Shown one piece after another: positions 26,089 through 35,610 of a stretch of 64,000 nucleotides of DNA. The position numbers and the translations under genes are program-made. Under the pieces are notes generated by a model, which saw nothing but the letters and a program-made list of their open reading frames with translations, did no database searches and was not told where the DNA came from. The stretch is from CBDDHT01 sp965228615. GTDB taxonomy: Bacteria; Pseudomonadota; Alphaproteobacteria; Rhizobiales; Methyloligellaceae. Position 1 is the stretch's first letter; every line of letters begins with the position of its first letter. Where the stretch lies: positions 372,001 through 436,000 of the forward strand of contig CBDDHT010000003.1 of the NCBI GenBank assembly GCA_965228615.1, read 5' to 3'.

Positions 26089-26910
26089 TTATTTCGATTG
26101 GGCGCTTTCGACGAATGCAGGAATGGCGAAATCGCGGTATGACTTGGGCGACCCCTCACCCACATAGGTGAAGTGCCACCACTCGCCCGCATAGTTCTTG
26201 AACCCGCGTCGTTTCATGATGGTCACGAGCAAATCGCGATTATTGCGATGAAGTTGACCGAGACCGGATGCCCTGGTCTGGCTCATCGGATCAAAGCAAT
26301 CGAACGCCGTCCCCATATCCATCTCGGCGCTCTTCTCGCCAAAGTCTCTCCCGTTGCGGCAGGTTTGCAACGCCGCATCCGGGCCCATCGCTCTGTGTCG
26401 CGCCAGATCGACGATTGTCAGATCGACTGCGGTTCCTTTTGAATGTCCGGACCTCGCAGCAATGTAACGGGGAAAGAGTTTCCGTTTGTCGATCCGTGGA
26501 TGATAGCGGGATTTGATCTCCCGGTCCGGGGGACGCTTTGCCCAACGGACCATTTCTGAAACTGCGCGCGCGGGCCGGTAACAATCGAAGACCTTGAGCG
26601 AGAGGCCTTCATCTTTCAGATCCGCCTGGACCTTCTTGAGCGCATTTGCCGCTTTGCCGAACAGCACGCATTCCGCTGCATCGTATCCAGGCAGACGCTT
26701 GCCAACGAAGTTTTGCGGTGTTGCGTAGCGAATATCCTGAAGAATGGTTGGATCGACCGCCCGCAAATGCACAAAGCCTTCGGGCATCTCCGCCGCTGTC
26801 GATGCGACCGTCGCCATTAAGAACGATATTCCCGTGACCAGGATCGCAGCAAAGGTCCGCGCCAGCTTTGCGCCGGTGCAGCCGTCACGACGTGCTGGAT
26901 GCCTGCTCAA
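26089..26910 (-). CDS. D-alanyl-D-alanine dipeptidase (VanX/DdpX, M15D family)
   Basis: A zinc peptidase that cleaves D-Ala-D-Ala. Using the TTG at 26910, which overlaps the stop of the caspase gene as TTGA, the protein is 273 aa with a signal peptide (LARTFAAILVTGISFLMATVAS, cleavage near TAAE). Zinc ligands H156 and D163 are in SGHSKGTAVDL and H246 in EWWHFTY, with catalytic E243. The conserved segment DIRYATPQNFVGKRLPGY is also present. No ATG gives the full signal peptide, and the open frame extends upstream to 26994. It probably recycles peptidoglycan fragments rather than conferring vancomycin resistance, since no vanHA genes are near. Confidence 0.85.
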   Translation of the reverse strand: MSRHPARRDGCTGAKLARTFAAILVTGISFLMATVASTAAEMPEGFVHLRAVDPTILQDIRYATPQNFVGKRLPGYDAAECVLFGKAANALKKVQADLKDEGLSLKVFDCYRPARAVSEMVRWAKRPPDREIKSRYHPRIDKRKLFPRYIAARSGHSKGTAVDLTIVDLARHRAMGPDAALQTCRNGRDFGEKSAEMDMGTAFDCFDPMSQTRASGLGQLHRNNRDLLVTIMKRRGFKNYAGEWWHFTYVGEGSPKSYRDFAIPAFVESAQSK

Positions 26911-28388
26911 TGCGCCCGGACCCGCAATTCGCTGATTGCCGTATCCTGGTATTTCCAGCCCGGGTAGACCGACAGGATCTTGATCTGAACCCACATGGTC
27001 TCGGGGCTCCCGCCCAGGCCGAGCCTCTGCTCACGGGCTTTGTCTGCCAACACAAAGCGTCGTGTCTCACCATTCGAGAAGCGAACCTCGATCTCCTTCA
27101 CCCGGCTGTTCTTGAGATAGATATCCTTGTTCTTGCCGAGTCCGTTGCTGATGTCGATCTGCATGGCCTGCTGTGGCTTGTCGAATTCCACGACGACCCA
27201 TTCACCGATCCCCTGGCCTCTCTTGCCTTCGACCCAGGCCGTGCTTTCGCGCCCGTCCATCATGCGCGCGACCTCATAGGAGTAGCGGCCCTGCGGCGCC
27301 AATGTCGAGCTCACACAATAGATATCGCCGCGCCGACGCGTACAGGTCTCACCAGCTGCGCGAGGACGCGGCATATGGTATACACGCGTTCCATCGTCGC
27401 GAGGTGGAACAGACGCCACCTGCTGTTTGGCCTTCGCCTCCAATTCCGACAAACGTGCCCTTGCAAGGTCGGCGTAAATGCCCGTGGAGTAGCGGTTCAA
27501 ATAGGCCTTCAGGACGGCGACGCTGTTCGTATTCTGAATTGTCGCCCAGGCTTCGGCTGCTTCGTTTCGGCGCGGTGCTTGAACACGCGGTATGTCCGCT
27601 GGCTGAGCGCCAACCGCGCCTTTTTCAACAAAAAAGAAATCGCCAGTGAGCGATGAATTGTTCCACGGAACCTGGCGGCCCGATGTCTTGTCGATGACAT
27701 CCCTCCGGACGCGCCGCATGAGCTGAGCAACGTCGAGACCCGGAGTCTCGATATGCTGTAGAAGTGCCGTCGTAAAAGGACTGTTCTTTCCATCGCCATC
27801 GAGCGCGACATTGCCCGGCTCTGTGGCGAAGGCGATCATTGTCCCGACACCCGATTTAACCCGCGCCAGTCCGCGTCCGATGCCGGCGGAGCGTGTTCCC
27901 ATGGATCGTGCCAGATTGCGTGCCAGCGGATTATCTCGACACGCATCCAGGACCACAAGATTGGTTTTGGTCTGACGCTCCATCTGTTTGAGGACCGTGC
28001 GCACAGGCATTGCTTCGAAGTCGAGATCGGCTTCGTCTTCGAGCGCCGCGTCTATGGGTGCCAGATAGTTCTGCCCCTTCACCTGCAGGCCGTGGCCCGC
28101 ATAGAAGAAAAGCCCGACATCGGCACCGCGCAGGGCCTTTGAAAACTTACGGACGGTTTTCTCGAATGACAAACGCTTCAGATCGACACCCAAGACGACA
28201 GTGAATCCGAGGCGTTCGAGCACCGCGGCCAGGGCAATTGCGTCGTTTTTCGGGTTTTCTAGCGGAGCTGCATGCTCATAGGCCGAGTTGCCGATGACCA
28301 AGGCGACACGCTTGGCGGCTTCAGCCGGATGGGTCAGCCCAATCGCCAAAAAGCAGACCAATGACACAATTCGTGTCATGCCACCCAT
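26907..28388 (-). CDS. Caspase (p20-type) family protein with C-terminal NADase-type glycan-binding-like domain
   Basis: A 493-aa exported caspase-fold (metacaspase-like) protein. The ATG at 28388 follows GAGGAG at eight to nine bases; the longer open frame upstream overlaps acylphosphatase antisense and is rejected. Signal peptide: MTRIVSLVCFLAIGLTHPAEA. Caspase domain about 26-265, with catalytic H99 (FFYAGHGL) and C150 (VVLDACRDNP) and the usual VALVIGNSAY start. Residues about 335-493 match the discoidin-like module found in NADase-type glycan-binding proteins (CVSSTLAPQGRYSY, GRESTAWVEG, GIGEWVVVEF, DISNG). The stop overlaps the start of the VanX-like gene, suggesting co-translation. Confidence 0.82.
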   Translation of the reverse strand: MGGMTRIVSLVCFLAIGLTHPAEAAKRVALVIGNSAYEHAAPLENPKNDAIALAAVLERLGFTVVLGVDLKRLSFEKTVRKFSKALRGADVGLFFYAGHGLQVKGQNYLAPIDAALEDEADLDFEAMPVRTVLKQMERQTKTNLVVLDACRDNPLARNLARSMGTRSAGIGRGLARVKSGVGTMIAFATEPGNVALDGDGKNSPFTTALLQHIETPGLDVAQLMRRVRRDVIDKTSGRQVPWNNSSLTGDFFFVEKGAVGAQPADIPRVQAPRRNEAAEAWATIQNTNSVAVLKAYLNRYSTGIYADLARARLSELEAKAKQQVASVPPRDDGTRVYHMPRPRAAGETCTRRRGDIYCVSSTLAPQGRYSYEVARMMDGRESTAWVEGKRGQGIGEWVVVEFDKPQQAMQIDISNGLGKNKDIYLKNSRVKEIEVRFSNGETRRFVLADKAREQRLGLGGSPETMWVQIKILSVYPGWKYQDTAISELRVRAH

Positions 28389-28477
28389 TGCAAAATGCTC
28401 CTCACGGTCGACCCTGGATATAGTGATGCATTGTTCCCGTTGAAGGGGTTCGTGCCAAGAGGCATCGCTGCTTCTGG

Positions 28478-28771
28478 TTACACTGTCGGTTTGATCTCGA
28501 ACCCTGCGGCAACAGCTCCGCCCTCCTGAATGAGGGCGACGTGCGTCACTTTCGATCCAAACGGCCCCTTGCCACAAAGGCTCTGCATGGACGCGACCGC
28601 ATCCGGCGGGCCCGAGATTACGGCTTCGACAGCGCCATCCCGGCAATTGCGAACCCAGCCGTCGAGCCCCAGCCTATCGGCTTCGTTGCGCATCCAATAG
28701 CGGAAGCCGACACCCTGAACGCGGCCCTCGATCCGCAGATGAATGGTCTGGATTTCAATGTCGCCGCTCAT
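28478..28771 (-). CDS. acyP: Acylphosphatase
   Basis: A 97-aa enzyme that hydrolyses the carboxyl-phosphate bond of acylphosphates. The motif RIEGRVQGVGFRYWMRNEA holds the phosphate-binding arginine, and GWVRNCRDGAVEAV holds the catalytic asparagine; the length is standard. The ATG overlaps the stop of the cyclotransferase gene as ATGA. It is the last gene of the pccA-VOC-cyclotransferase-acylphosphatase run; the link to carboxylase metabolism is only positional. Confidence 0.93.
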   Translation of the reverse strand: MSGDIEIQTIHLRIEGRVQGVGFRYWMRNEADRLGLDGWVRNCRDGAVEAVISGPPDAVASMQSLCGKGPFGSKVTHVALIQEGGAVAAGFEIKPTV

Positions 28772-29262
28772 TGGCGCGGGAACCGGAGTGCCTTGCGACC
28801 ACCGCGATAGCGCGTGCTGACATTGCCGATCGGACGGTTCGGGAGCCAGGATCGCAGTTCATCGAGATAGGCAGCCGGCAGATCGAACGTCTCGGCACCG
28901 GGCAGTACGGCGGTCATGATATAGTTAATCCGAGGCCGACCGTCATAACGCCTGGAGCCGATATAGGTGACCGCTGCAAGCGCCGATTGATCGTTTTCCC
29001 AGACATGAATCCGCCTGCGGTGATAGTTGCCCCAGCGCACGCCTTCGAAATGATCGAGGCGATTGATATGCCCGGCATCAACGCGCCAGAGGACGCCGTG
29101 AACCTCTGCATTCCCGTCCGGCTTGATTGCCGCCGAGCCGCGCGTGTTGAAGAAGAAACGCCAGCCCGGAAGTTTCGCCGTCCCCACGGCCCGAGACCCG
29201 GGACACCGGTCGGCCATCTGTGCAGGCAGCATGTTCGAGCCATATGCGAAATACAGCGGCAT
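28768..29262 (-). CDS. Gamma-glutamylcyclotransferase family protein
   Basis: A 164-aa GGCT-fold protein. The motif YFAYGSNM near the N-terminus forms the substrate-binding loop, and the catalytic glutamate is likely in LDHFEGVRWGNY. Members cyclise gamma-glutamyl dipeptides to 5-oxoproline or act on related amides. The ATG at 29262 is preferred to a TTG two codons earlier; GAGAG lies 12 bases upstream. It starts eight bases after the VOC gene stop. Confidence 0.88.
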   Translation of the reverse strand: MPLYFAYGSNMLPAQMADRCPGSRAVGTAKLPGWRFFFNTRGSAAIKPDGNAEVHGVLWRVDAGHINRLDHFEGVRWGNYHRRRIHVWENDQSALAAVTYIGSRRYDGRPRINYIMTAVLPGAETFDLPAAYLDELRSWLPNRPIGNVSTRYRGGRKALRFPRQ

Positions 29263-29270
29263 CGGCAAAT

Positions 29271-29714
29271 TTAGCTCTCAATCAATGCTGCGTTATAGGC
29301 GACAAGTTCGACCGTGTTCCCTTCCGGGTCGGACACAAAGACACCGCGCCATCCGATCCAGGGGAAGGTCTGCACGCGGCACACAATATCGTTGGCCTCA
29401 TACCATTCGACCGCAGCATCCTGTTCATCGTGCGAGACGGTCAAGGCCAAATGGTGCAGCGAGGATTGCGGCCGTCGTTGATCGGTGGGTATCACTTCAT
29501 CTCCCTCGCCTCCGTCGTCGCGGAATAAGGCCAGGACTGCCGTATGACCGGCAAAACCATCACAGATACGAAAAAAGACAATACGGTCGCCGTCTCGCCG
29601 ACTCAGAATCTCAAGTCCGAGAATATCGCGGTAGAACGCGACCATGATGTCCATGTCTCGGACACGGATAGCAATCTCGCCCAGAGCACGGACCTTAAAC
29701 CCTCTTTCCTGCAC
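29271..29714 (-). CDS. VOC family (glyoxalase/dioxygenase superfamily) protein
   Basis: A 147-aa protein with the two beta-alpha-beta-beta-beta modules of the vicinal oxygen chelate fold: an N-terminal EIAIRVRDMDIMVAFYRDILGL and a second half with LHHLALTV and DPEGNTVELVAYN. Candidate metal ligands are H (LHHLAL) and E (NTVELV). It begins at GTG five bases after the pccA stop, with AGG overlapping that stop. Although methylmalonyl-CoA epimerase belongs to this superfamily and would fit beside pccA, the sequence looks more like a generic glyoxalase, so the substrate is left open. Confidence 0.8.
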   Translation of the reverse strand: MQERGFKVRALGEIAIRVRDMDIMVAFYRDILGLEILSRRDGDRIVFFRICDGFAGHTAVLALFRDDGGEGDEVIPTDQRRPQSSLHHLALTVSHDEQDAAVEWYEANDIVCRVQTFPWIGWRGVFVSDPEGNTVELVAYNAALIES

Positions 29715-29719
29715 CGATC

Positions 29720-31744
<2,025 letters not shown>

Positions 31745-32095
31745 TGGAATATCCGGCTAATGCAATTCTAGAGGGTTCGCGATCTTACACACCGCAACGC
31801 ACGGCTTGAACTGACCAATAGGGCCTAGATGGGCCGTCTTGTCAGCAATCTTGTCGCAGGCTGTTCAGCCAATGTCGCCTGCAGATCGCCGGTCTGCCGC
31901 GGCATGCGCCAAACCAGCCCAAACGCGATCCAGCGAACCAATCGTGTCAAAGATATGTAATCTTTTGATAAATAACGGATTTTCTGATATATTGCCAGAT
32001 GTCAGCAGACATTCTCATACACGCGGATTTGTATGACAGGCGCCGGGGATCGCCATAGTATGGCGCCGGGGCAAATCACACCCGAAGGAACGAAA
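31745..32095. other. Divergent intergenic region, pccA and adenylate cyclase
   Basis: About 351 bases without a gene. It holds a good sigma-70-type promoter facing the cyclase and, near its right end, a 10-base direct repeat GGCGCCGGGG (32040-32049 and 32062-32071). No distinct pccA promoter could be assigned. Confidence 0.5.
31965..31993 (+). promoter_or_regulatory. Sigma-70-type promoter of the cyclase gene
   Basis: TTGATA (31965-31970), exactly 17 bases, TATATT (31988-31993). Both boxes match four to five of six consensus positions and the surrounding DNA is AT-rich compared with the rest of the window. Transcription would begin near 32000, leaving a leader of about 95 bases. Confidence 0.6.
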
Positions 32096-33391
32096 ATGTC
32101 GGAAGGAAATTTGCGCGGCTCTGTCGCTCAGAGCCTGGTTCAGAATGTCGCGAACTGGCTCATGGAGCAGGCTTTGCGCGACTCCGATTTGGAAACGGTC
32201 GTCCTGGGCTGCTGCGAAAGGCTGCATGCTGCCGGAATCGAGATCGATCGCGGTTATTTCGCGTTTACAGTTCTGCACCCGCTCTACCGTGCAATGGGCC
32301 TGACCTGGACCCCGGCACAAGGCGTTGTCGAAGAGGGCTACCCCCATGTTCCAGGCGGATCCGACACATTTCGCAGAAGCCCCCATCACTACATGATGGA
32401 GCGAGAGCTCGACTATTTGCGATGCCGCCTGTCAAGCAGCACCAGCATGCAGTTCTCCATCTTCGATCAACTGCGCGAGGATGGGCTGACCGACTATTTG
32501 GCCTTTACGGGCAGTTTCACGCCTGGCGACGAAGACGGCATGATCGGCTCTTGGGCCACGCGTAAGCCTGAAGGTTTCAGTGAAGACGAGATCAGCGCGC
32601 TTTTGCACATTCAGGACCGTCTTGCCGTCGCTTGCAAAATGGCCGTCCGCTCGCGCCTGACGGCGAATGTCGCAAGCACGTATCTCGGTGCCGAAGCCGG
32701 GAGCCGGGTTCTCTGCGGCCAGATCAGACGCGGCGATGGCGATACGATCGGTGCCGCGATCCTATCGGCAGATCTGCGTGGTTCCACCGTGATGGCGGAC
32801 CAGCTCGATCGACAGGATTTCATTGATGTGCTGAACGCTTATTTCGACGCGGTTGGCGGCGCTGTGCTGGCCGCAGGCGGCGAAATACTGAGCTTTATCG
32901 GAGACTCGGTGCTTGCGATCTTCTCGACAGGCGAAGACGACAAGGACCTGACGCGCGCCTGCCGAAATGCCTTGCTAGCGACGGCCGACGCGTGGGAGCG
33001 TCTGGATGAGATCAATGAAGAGCGCTGCAAGACTGGTGTTTGTACACTTCAGTTCGGCACCGGGCTCCATGTCGGGAAGGTTATGTTCGGCAATGTCGGA
33101 ATCCCGGAGCGGTTGACGTTTTCCGCCTTCGGTTCTGCCGTCAATGAGGTCGTTCGGTTGGAGCAGCTCACCAAGGAGTTACATGAGCCCGTCTTGCTCA
33201 GCGCCGAGTTCGCCGCTGCCATCGGCGAAGAGTGTCGCGATTGCGGTTCGCAGTCGTTGAGAGGATTTGCAGAACCAATCCCCGTCTTCGCACCGCCGAA
33301 ATCCTACTCCAAGACTTATGGGCATGAAGGCTGCGAATGTAGCGAAAGTACGGTCGCACCGCTTATCCAGGTCGAATCCGCAAGCGCCTGA
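32096..33391 (+). CDS. Class III adenylate/guanylate cyclase
   Basis: A 431-aa cytoplasmic cyclase. The ATG at 32096 follows GAAGGAACG; an in-frame ATG at 32033 lacks a ribosome site. The N-terminal 200 residues form a sensor domain shared by alphaproteobacterial cyclases, without a recognised ligand. The catalytic domain (about 215-400) has metal-binding D226 in LSADLRGST and D270 in SFIGDSVLAIF, and the substrate/transition-state motif SAVNEVVRLEQL. It should make cAMP or cGMP. The C-terminus carries CxC (GCEC). No transmembrane helix was seen. Confidence 0.87.
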   Translation: MSEGNLRGSVAQSLVQNVANWLMEQALRDSDLETVVLGCCERLHAAGIEIDRGYFAFTVLHPLYRAMGLTWTPAQGVVEEGYPHVPGGSDTFRRSPHHYMMERELDYLRCRLSSSTSMQFSIFDQLREDGLTDYLAFTGSFTPGDEDGMIGSWATRKPEGFSEDEISALLHIQDRLAVACKMAVRSRLTANVASTYLGAEAGSRVLCGQIRRGDGDTIGAAILSADLRGSTVMADQLDRQDFIDVLNAYFDAVGGAVLAAGGEILSFIGDSVLAIFSTGEDDKDLTRACRNALLATADAWERLDEINEERCKTGVCTLQFGTGLHVGKVMFGNVGIPERLTFSAFGSAVNEVVRLEQLTKELHEPVLLSAEFAAAIGEECRDCGSQSLRGFAEPIPVFAPPKSYSKTYGHEGCECSESTVAPLIQVESASA

Positions 33392-33401
33392 TGCCGTACG
33401 G

Positions 33402-33752
33402 CTATTGGGACGTCTTCAAAGACATCACATAAGCCACCAAATGGGCGATGTCGGTTCGTGAGAGAGAGAATGTCGGCATGGGATGAGCCGGCAGAATGAT
33501 CTTGCCCGCAATCCATGCCTCCGTGCGCCCTTCCAGATTGGCGATCTCTTTGAAGGTTGGAACATCGGCTTTCACAGGCGCGCCGGATGTTGCCTTGGAC
33601 ACATGACAATTACTGCAGAGTTTGGCGGCGAGTTTGGCACCAACTGCCGGGTCGGGTTTGCCTGGAATCGATTGCGCCGATGCGACACTGGTACCGAGAC
33701 CGATGGCGGCAAGGAGCAAAGCCGCTCCGAAGATATGAGACGTGTGTTTCAT
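33402..33752 (-). CDS. Periplasmic monohaem cytochrome c
   Basis: A small c-type cytochrome of about 116 aa with a signal peptide (MKHTSHIFGAALLLAAIGLG, cleavage at ASAQS), one haem site KLCSNCHVSK and a likely distal methionine in AHPMPTFSLS. Length and motif order fit cytochrome c class I. ATGs at 33770 and 33773 would lengthen the signal peptide by six or seven basic residues and cannot be excluded. It ends 10 bases from the cyclase stop, convergently. Its redox partner is not evident. Confidence 0.85.
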   Translation of the reverse strand: MKHTSHIFGAALLLAAIGLGTSVASAQSIPGKPDPAVGAKLAAKLCSNCHVSKATSGAPVKADVPTFKEIANLEGRTEAWIAGKIILPAHPMPTFSLSRTDIAHLVAYVMSLKTSQ

Positions 33753-33807
33753 GATGATCTTACGCTGCATCATTTTTCCGGATGGCTGTTTGATCTCGAT
33801 CAGGTCT

Positions 33808-34503
33808 TCAGAACGCGTAACCGAAAAGTGCGATCTCACGCGCATACCATTCGCCCATAAGCGCGCGCGTGTCGCCGGTGTAATAGGAGCGGTAGTCACC
33901 CTCCTGCCGCTCACGTGAGACATTCGTAACCGGCAGAGACACTTGACCCTCGAGACCAACGGCCTGCATGGCGACACCAAAATCTTCCGCAAGCGACTCA
34001 TACTTGCCGACAAAATCCACTGCGGGTGAATCGTCGATGGCGTAAAGGTCGTAGTTCTCGACCCAGGCGCGACGCTTGTCGCTCAGAAACGTGTCGAACG
34101 AAGGGCGCTGTTTCTTGCTTTTGGTCTTATAGAAATACCATGAAACCTGGCGATCCCACGGGTTACGCTCGAATGTAAACTTGTAGTAGCGCGACCAGAT
34201 CTCGTCTCCCAGATACGCCTTCACGCGCCAGGCCGGCATATGCTCATAATAGCCGACGCTCGGATGATATCGGCGTTCCGGACGCCTGAGCAACCGGCGC
34301 CAGAGAGGGCGCCTGGGAACCAGCGGATGGTCGAGCCGATAGTTTTGCGCAAGTCGGCCCTCGCGATGTGCCATAAGCGTTTCGCTTGCCGGTGTAATGA
34401 TATCGTCCGGACCACACGCGCCAGCCAAAGCCGCTTCGACGCTCGTCGAAGCGGTCTTGTAGGTCTTAATATAGATGAAGCGGTGGGTGTGGCTGACGAT
34501 CAT
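33808..34503 (-). CDS. Sulfotransferase family 2-like protein
   Basis: A protein of about 231 aa resembling carbohydrate sulfotransferases. The PAPS 5'-phosphosulfate loop is YIKTYKTASTSVE near the N-terminus, and a 3'-phosphate site is likely in YKFTFERNPWDRQVSWY. The rest shows no extra domain. The ATG at 34503 is the probable start; upstream in-frame ATGs at 34524 and 34539 lack good ribosome sites. It would sulfate a glycan or a small metabolite. No glycan biosynthesis genes are adjacent. Confidence 0.75.
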   Translation of the reverse strand: MIVSHTHRFIYIKTYKTASTSVEAALAGACGPDDIITPASETLMAHREGRLAQNYRLDHPLVPRRPLWRRLLRRPERRYHPSVGYYEHMPAWRVKAYLGDEIWSRYYKFTFERNPWDRQVSWYFYKTKSKKQRPSFDTFLSDKRRAWVENYDLYAIDDSPAVDFVGKYESLAEDFGVAMQAVGLEGQVSLPVTNVSRERQEGDYRSYYTGDTRALMGEWYAREIALFGYAF

Positions 34504-34545
34504 AAGTTCAGTGCCTATGCGCATCCGGGTCGAACGCACCGCACG

Positions 34546-34866
34546 CTAGCGAAACCGGACCGCGGTGCCGTTGCAGGACACCATTAGCATGGTATTCGTC
34601 TCCCCCATGGCCTCATAGTCGAGATCCATTCCGACAATGGCATCGGCGCCCATTTCCCGCGCTTCTTCGACCATATCGTCGATGGCGGACTCACGTCCGC
34701 TCCTCAATACCTTCTGATATCCGCCGGCGCGCCCGCCCACCACATCGCGGATCGACGCGAACCAATCGCGAAAGAAGTTGGCGCCGAGAACGGCCTCCCC
34801 GGCTACGGGTCCGAGATACTCGGCAATCTCGCGGCCTTGAATATCACTTGTTGTAGATACGATCAT
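34546..34866 (-). CDS. YbjQ family (DUF74) protein
   Basis: A 106-aa protein covering the whole YbjQ/UPF0145 domain: VSTTSDIQGREIAEYLGPVAGEAVLG, SGRESAIDDMVEEAREMGADAIVGMDLDYE. The fold is a small pentameric alpha/beta domain sometimes labelled heavy-metal-binding, without a proven function. GGGAG lies eight bases before the ATG. It is 42 bases from the sulfotransferase gene on the same strand. Confidence 0.9.
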   Translation of the reverse strand: MIVSTTSDIQGREIAEYLGPVAGEAVLGANFFRDWFASIRDVVGGRAGGYQKVLRSGRESAIDDMVEEAREMGADAIVGMDLDYEAMGETNTMLMVSCNGTAVRFR

Positions 34867-34936
34867 CGCTGGACTCCCTGATTTTGCGTCGCCGGACTTT
34901 ACACGCTGGGCCGTGCATTACAATCGATCCCAGTTG

Positions 34937-34955
34937 TGCTATCGTTTTGATAGCA
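34937..34955. promoter_or_regulatory. FitA/VapB-type operator palindrome
   Basis: TGCTATCGTTTTGATAGCA: 7-base arms TGCTATC and GATAGCA around a 5-base centre, 11 bases before the antitoxin start. The half-sites match the TGCTATCA/TGATAGCA boxes described for FitAB autoregulation, here closely spaced. Autorepression by the antitoxin or complex is likely. Confidence 0.7.
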
Positions 34956-34966
34956 GGGGCGATTCG

Positions 34967-35197
34967 ATGGGACAGATTATTGTCCGAAATTTGGACGACG
35001 CCGTTATCCAGCGGCTTAAAGAACGCGCGCGTCTCGCACAGACCTCTCTAGAGCAAACCGTTCGCAATATCCTCTCCGATGCAGCAGAACCGGACGATGG
35101 TCAGATCTGGGCCGACATCGATCGTATTCGCGAGCGTATCGGCGCGATCGATCGCGACCTGGTGGATATCCGCACGGAAGAGCTGGAGCCGCTATGA
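34967..35197 (+). CDS. FitA/VapB-like ribbon-helix-helix antitoxin
   Basis: A 76-aa protein. Residues 1-40 form a ribbon-helix-helix DNA-binding motif (QIIVRNLDDAVIQRLKERAR, then SLEQTVRNIL) typical of FitA antitoxins of PIN toxins. The acidic C-terminal part should wrap the toxin. The ATG follows AGGGG; the operator palindrome lies just upstream. The stop overlaps the toxin start as ATGA, the usual coupled arrangement. Confidence 0.87.
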   Translation: MGQIIVRNLDDAVIQRLKERARLAQTSLEQTVRNILSDAAEPDDGQIWADIDRIRERIGAIDRDLVDIRTEELEPL

Positions 35198-35604
35198 ATC
35201 TCGTTGTGGACGCCACAATTGCGATTCGCTGGTTTGTTGCCGCACCACGTTGGGAAGCGGCACGGGCACTCAAGGAGCCTGGCGTCCAGTTCTTCGCACC
35301 TGAGATTATCCTCGCCGATATCGGCGATCTCCTCGAACGCCTGGTCGCCGAGCGGGAGTTGGAAAGCGACGATGCCAAACTCGTCATGCACACAGCACCG
35401 AAGGCCTTCGCGCGGCTATTTCCCGTGATGCTGCTACGCGACCGGGCCCTGGCATTGGCCCTTGAGCACCAAATGGGCATCGCCCGCTGTTTTTACCTCG
35501 CGCTTGCCGAATGGGAAGGCGCACCGTTCGTCACGAGCGATAACAAACTCCATAGCGCCGCCAACGCACTGAAGAACGTCGAAGCCCGACTGCTCGCAGC
35601 CTGA
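35194..35604 (+). CDS. PIN-domain VapC-like toxin with altered active site
   Basis: A 136-aa PIN domain. Typical toxins use four acidic residues to hold Mg2+ for RNA cleavage. D6 (VVDATIAIRWF) and D116 (VTSDNKL) are present. The usual glutamate of the second motif is D42 (PEIILADIGDLL). The third aspartate, normally in YDAxYLALAE, appears as R98 in IARCFYLALAE. Loss of that residue would weaken or abolish nuclease activity, so this copy may be inactive. It forms a pair with the upstream antitoxin. Confidence 0.82.
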   Translation: MNLVVDATIAIRWFVAAPRWEAARALKEPGVQFFAPEIILADIGDLLERLVAERELESDDAKLVMHTAPKAFARLFPVMLLRDRALALALEHQMGIARCFYLALAEWEGAPFVTSDNKLHSAANALKNVEARLLAA

Positions 35605-35610
35605 AAAATG

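Noticed and set aside
26089..26910. Vancomycin-resistance vanX
   Set aside because: No vanH, vanA or vanRS genes are nearby and the protein has a signal peptide, which fits peptidoglycan recycling better.
29271..29714. Methylmalonyl-CoA epimerase
   Set aside because: The position beside pccA is suggestive, but the sequence resembles general glyoxalase-type VOC proteins more than the epimerase pattern.
34913..34966. Extended N-terminus of the antitoxin
   Set aside because: It would translate through the palindromic operator, and the inner ATG has a good ribosome site and the family start.
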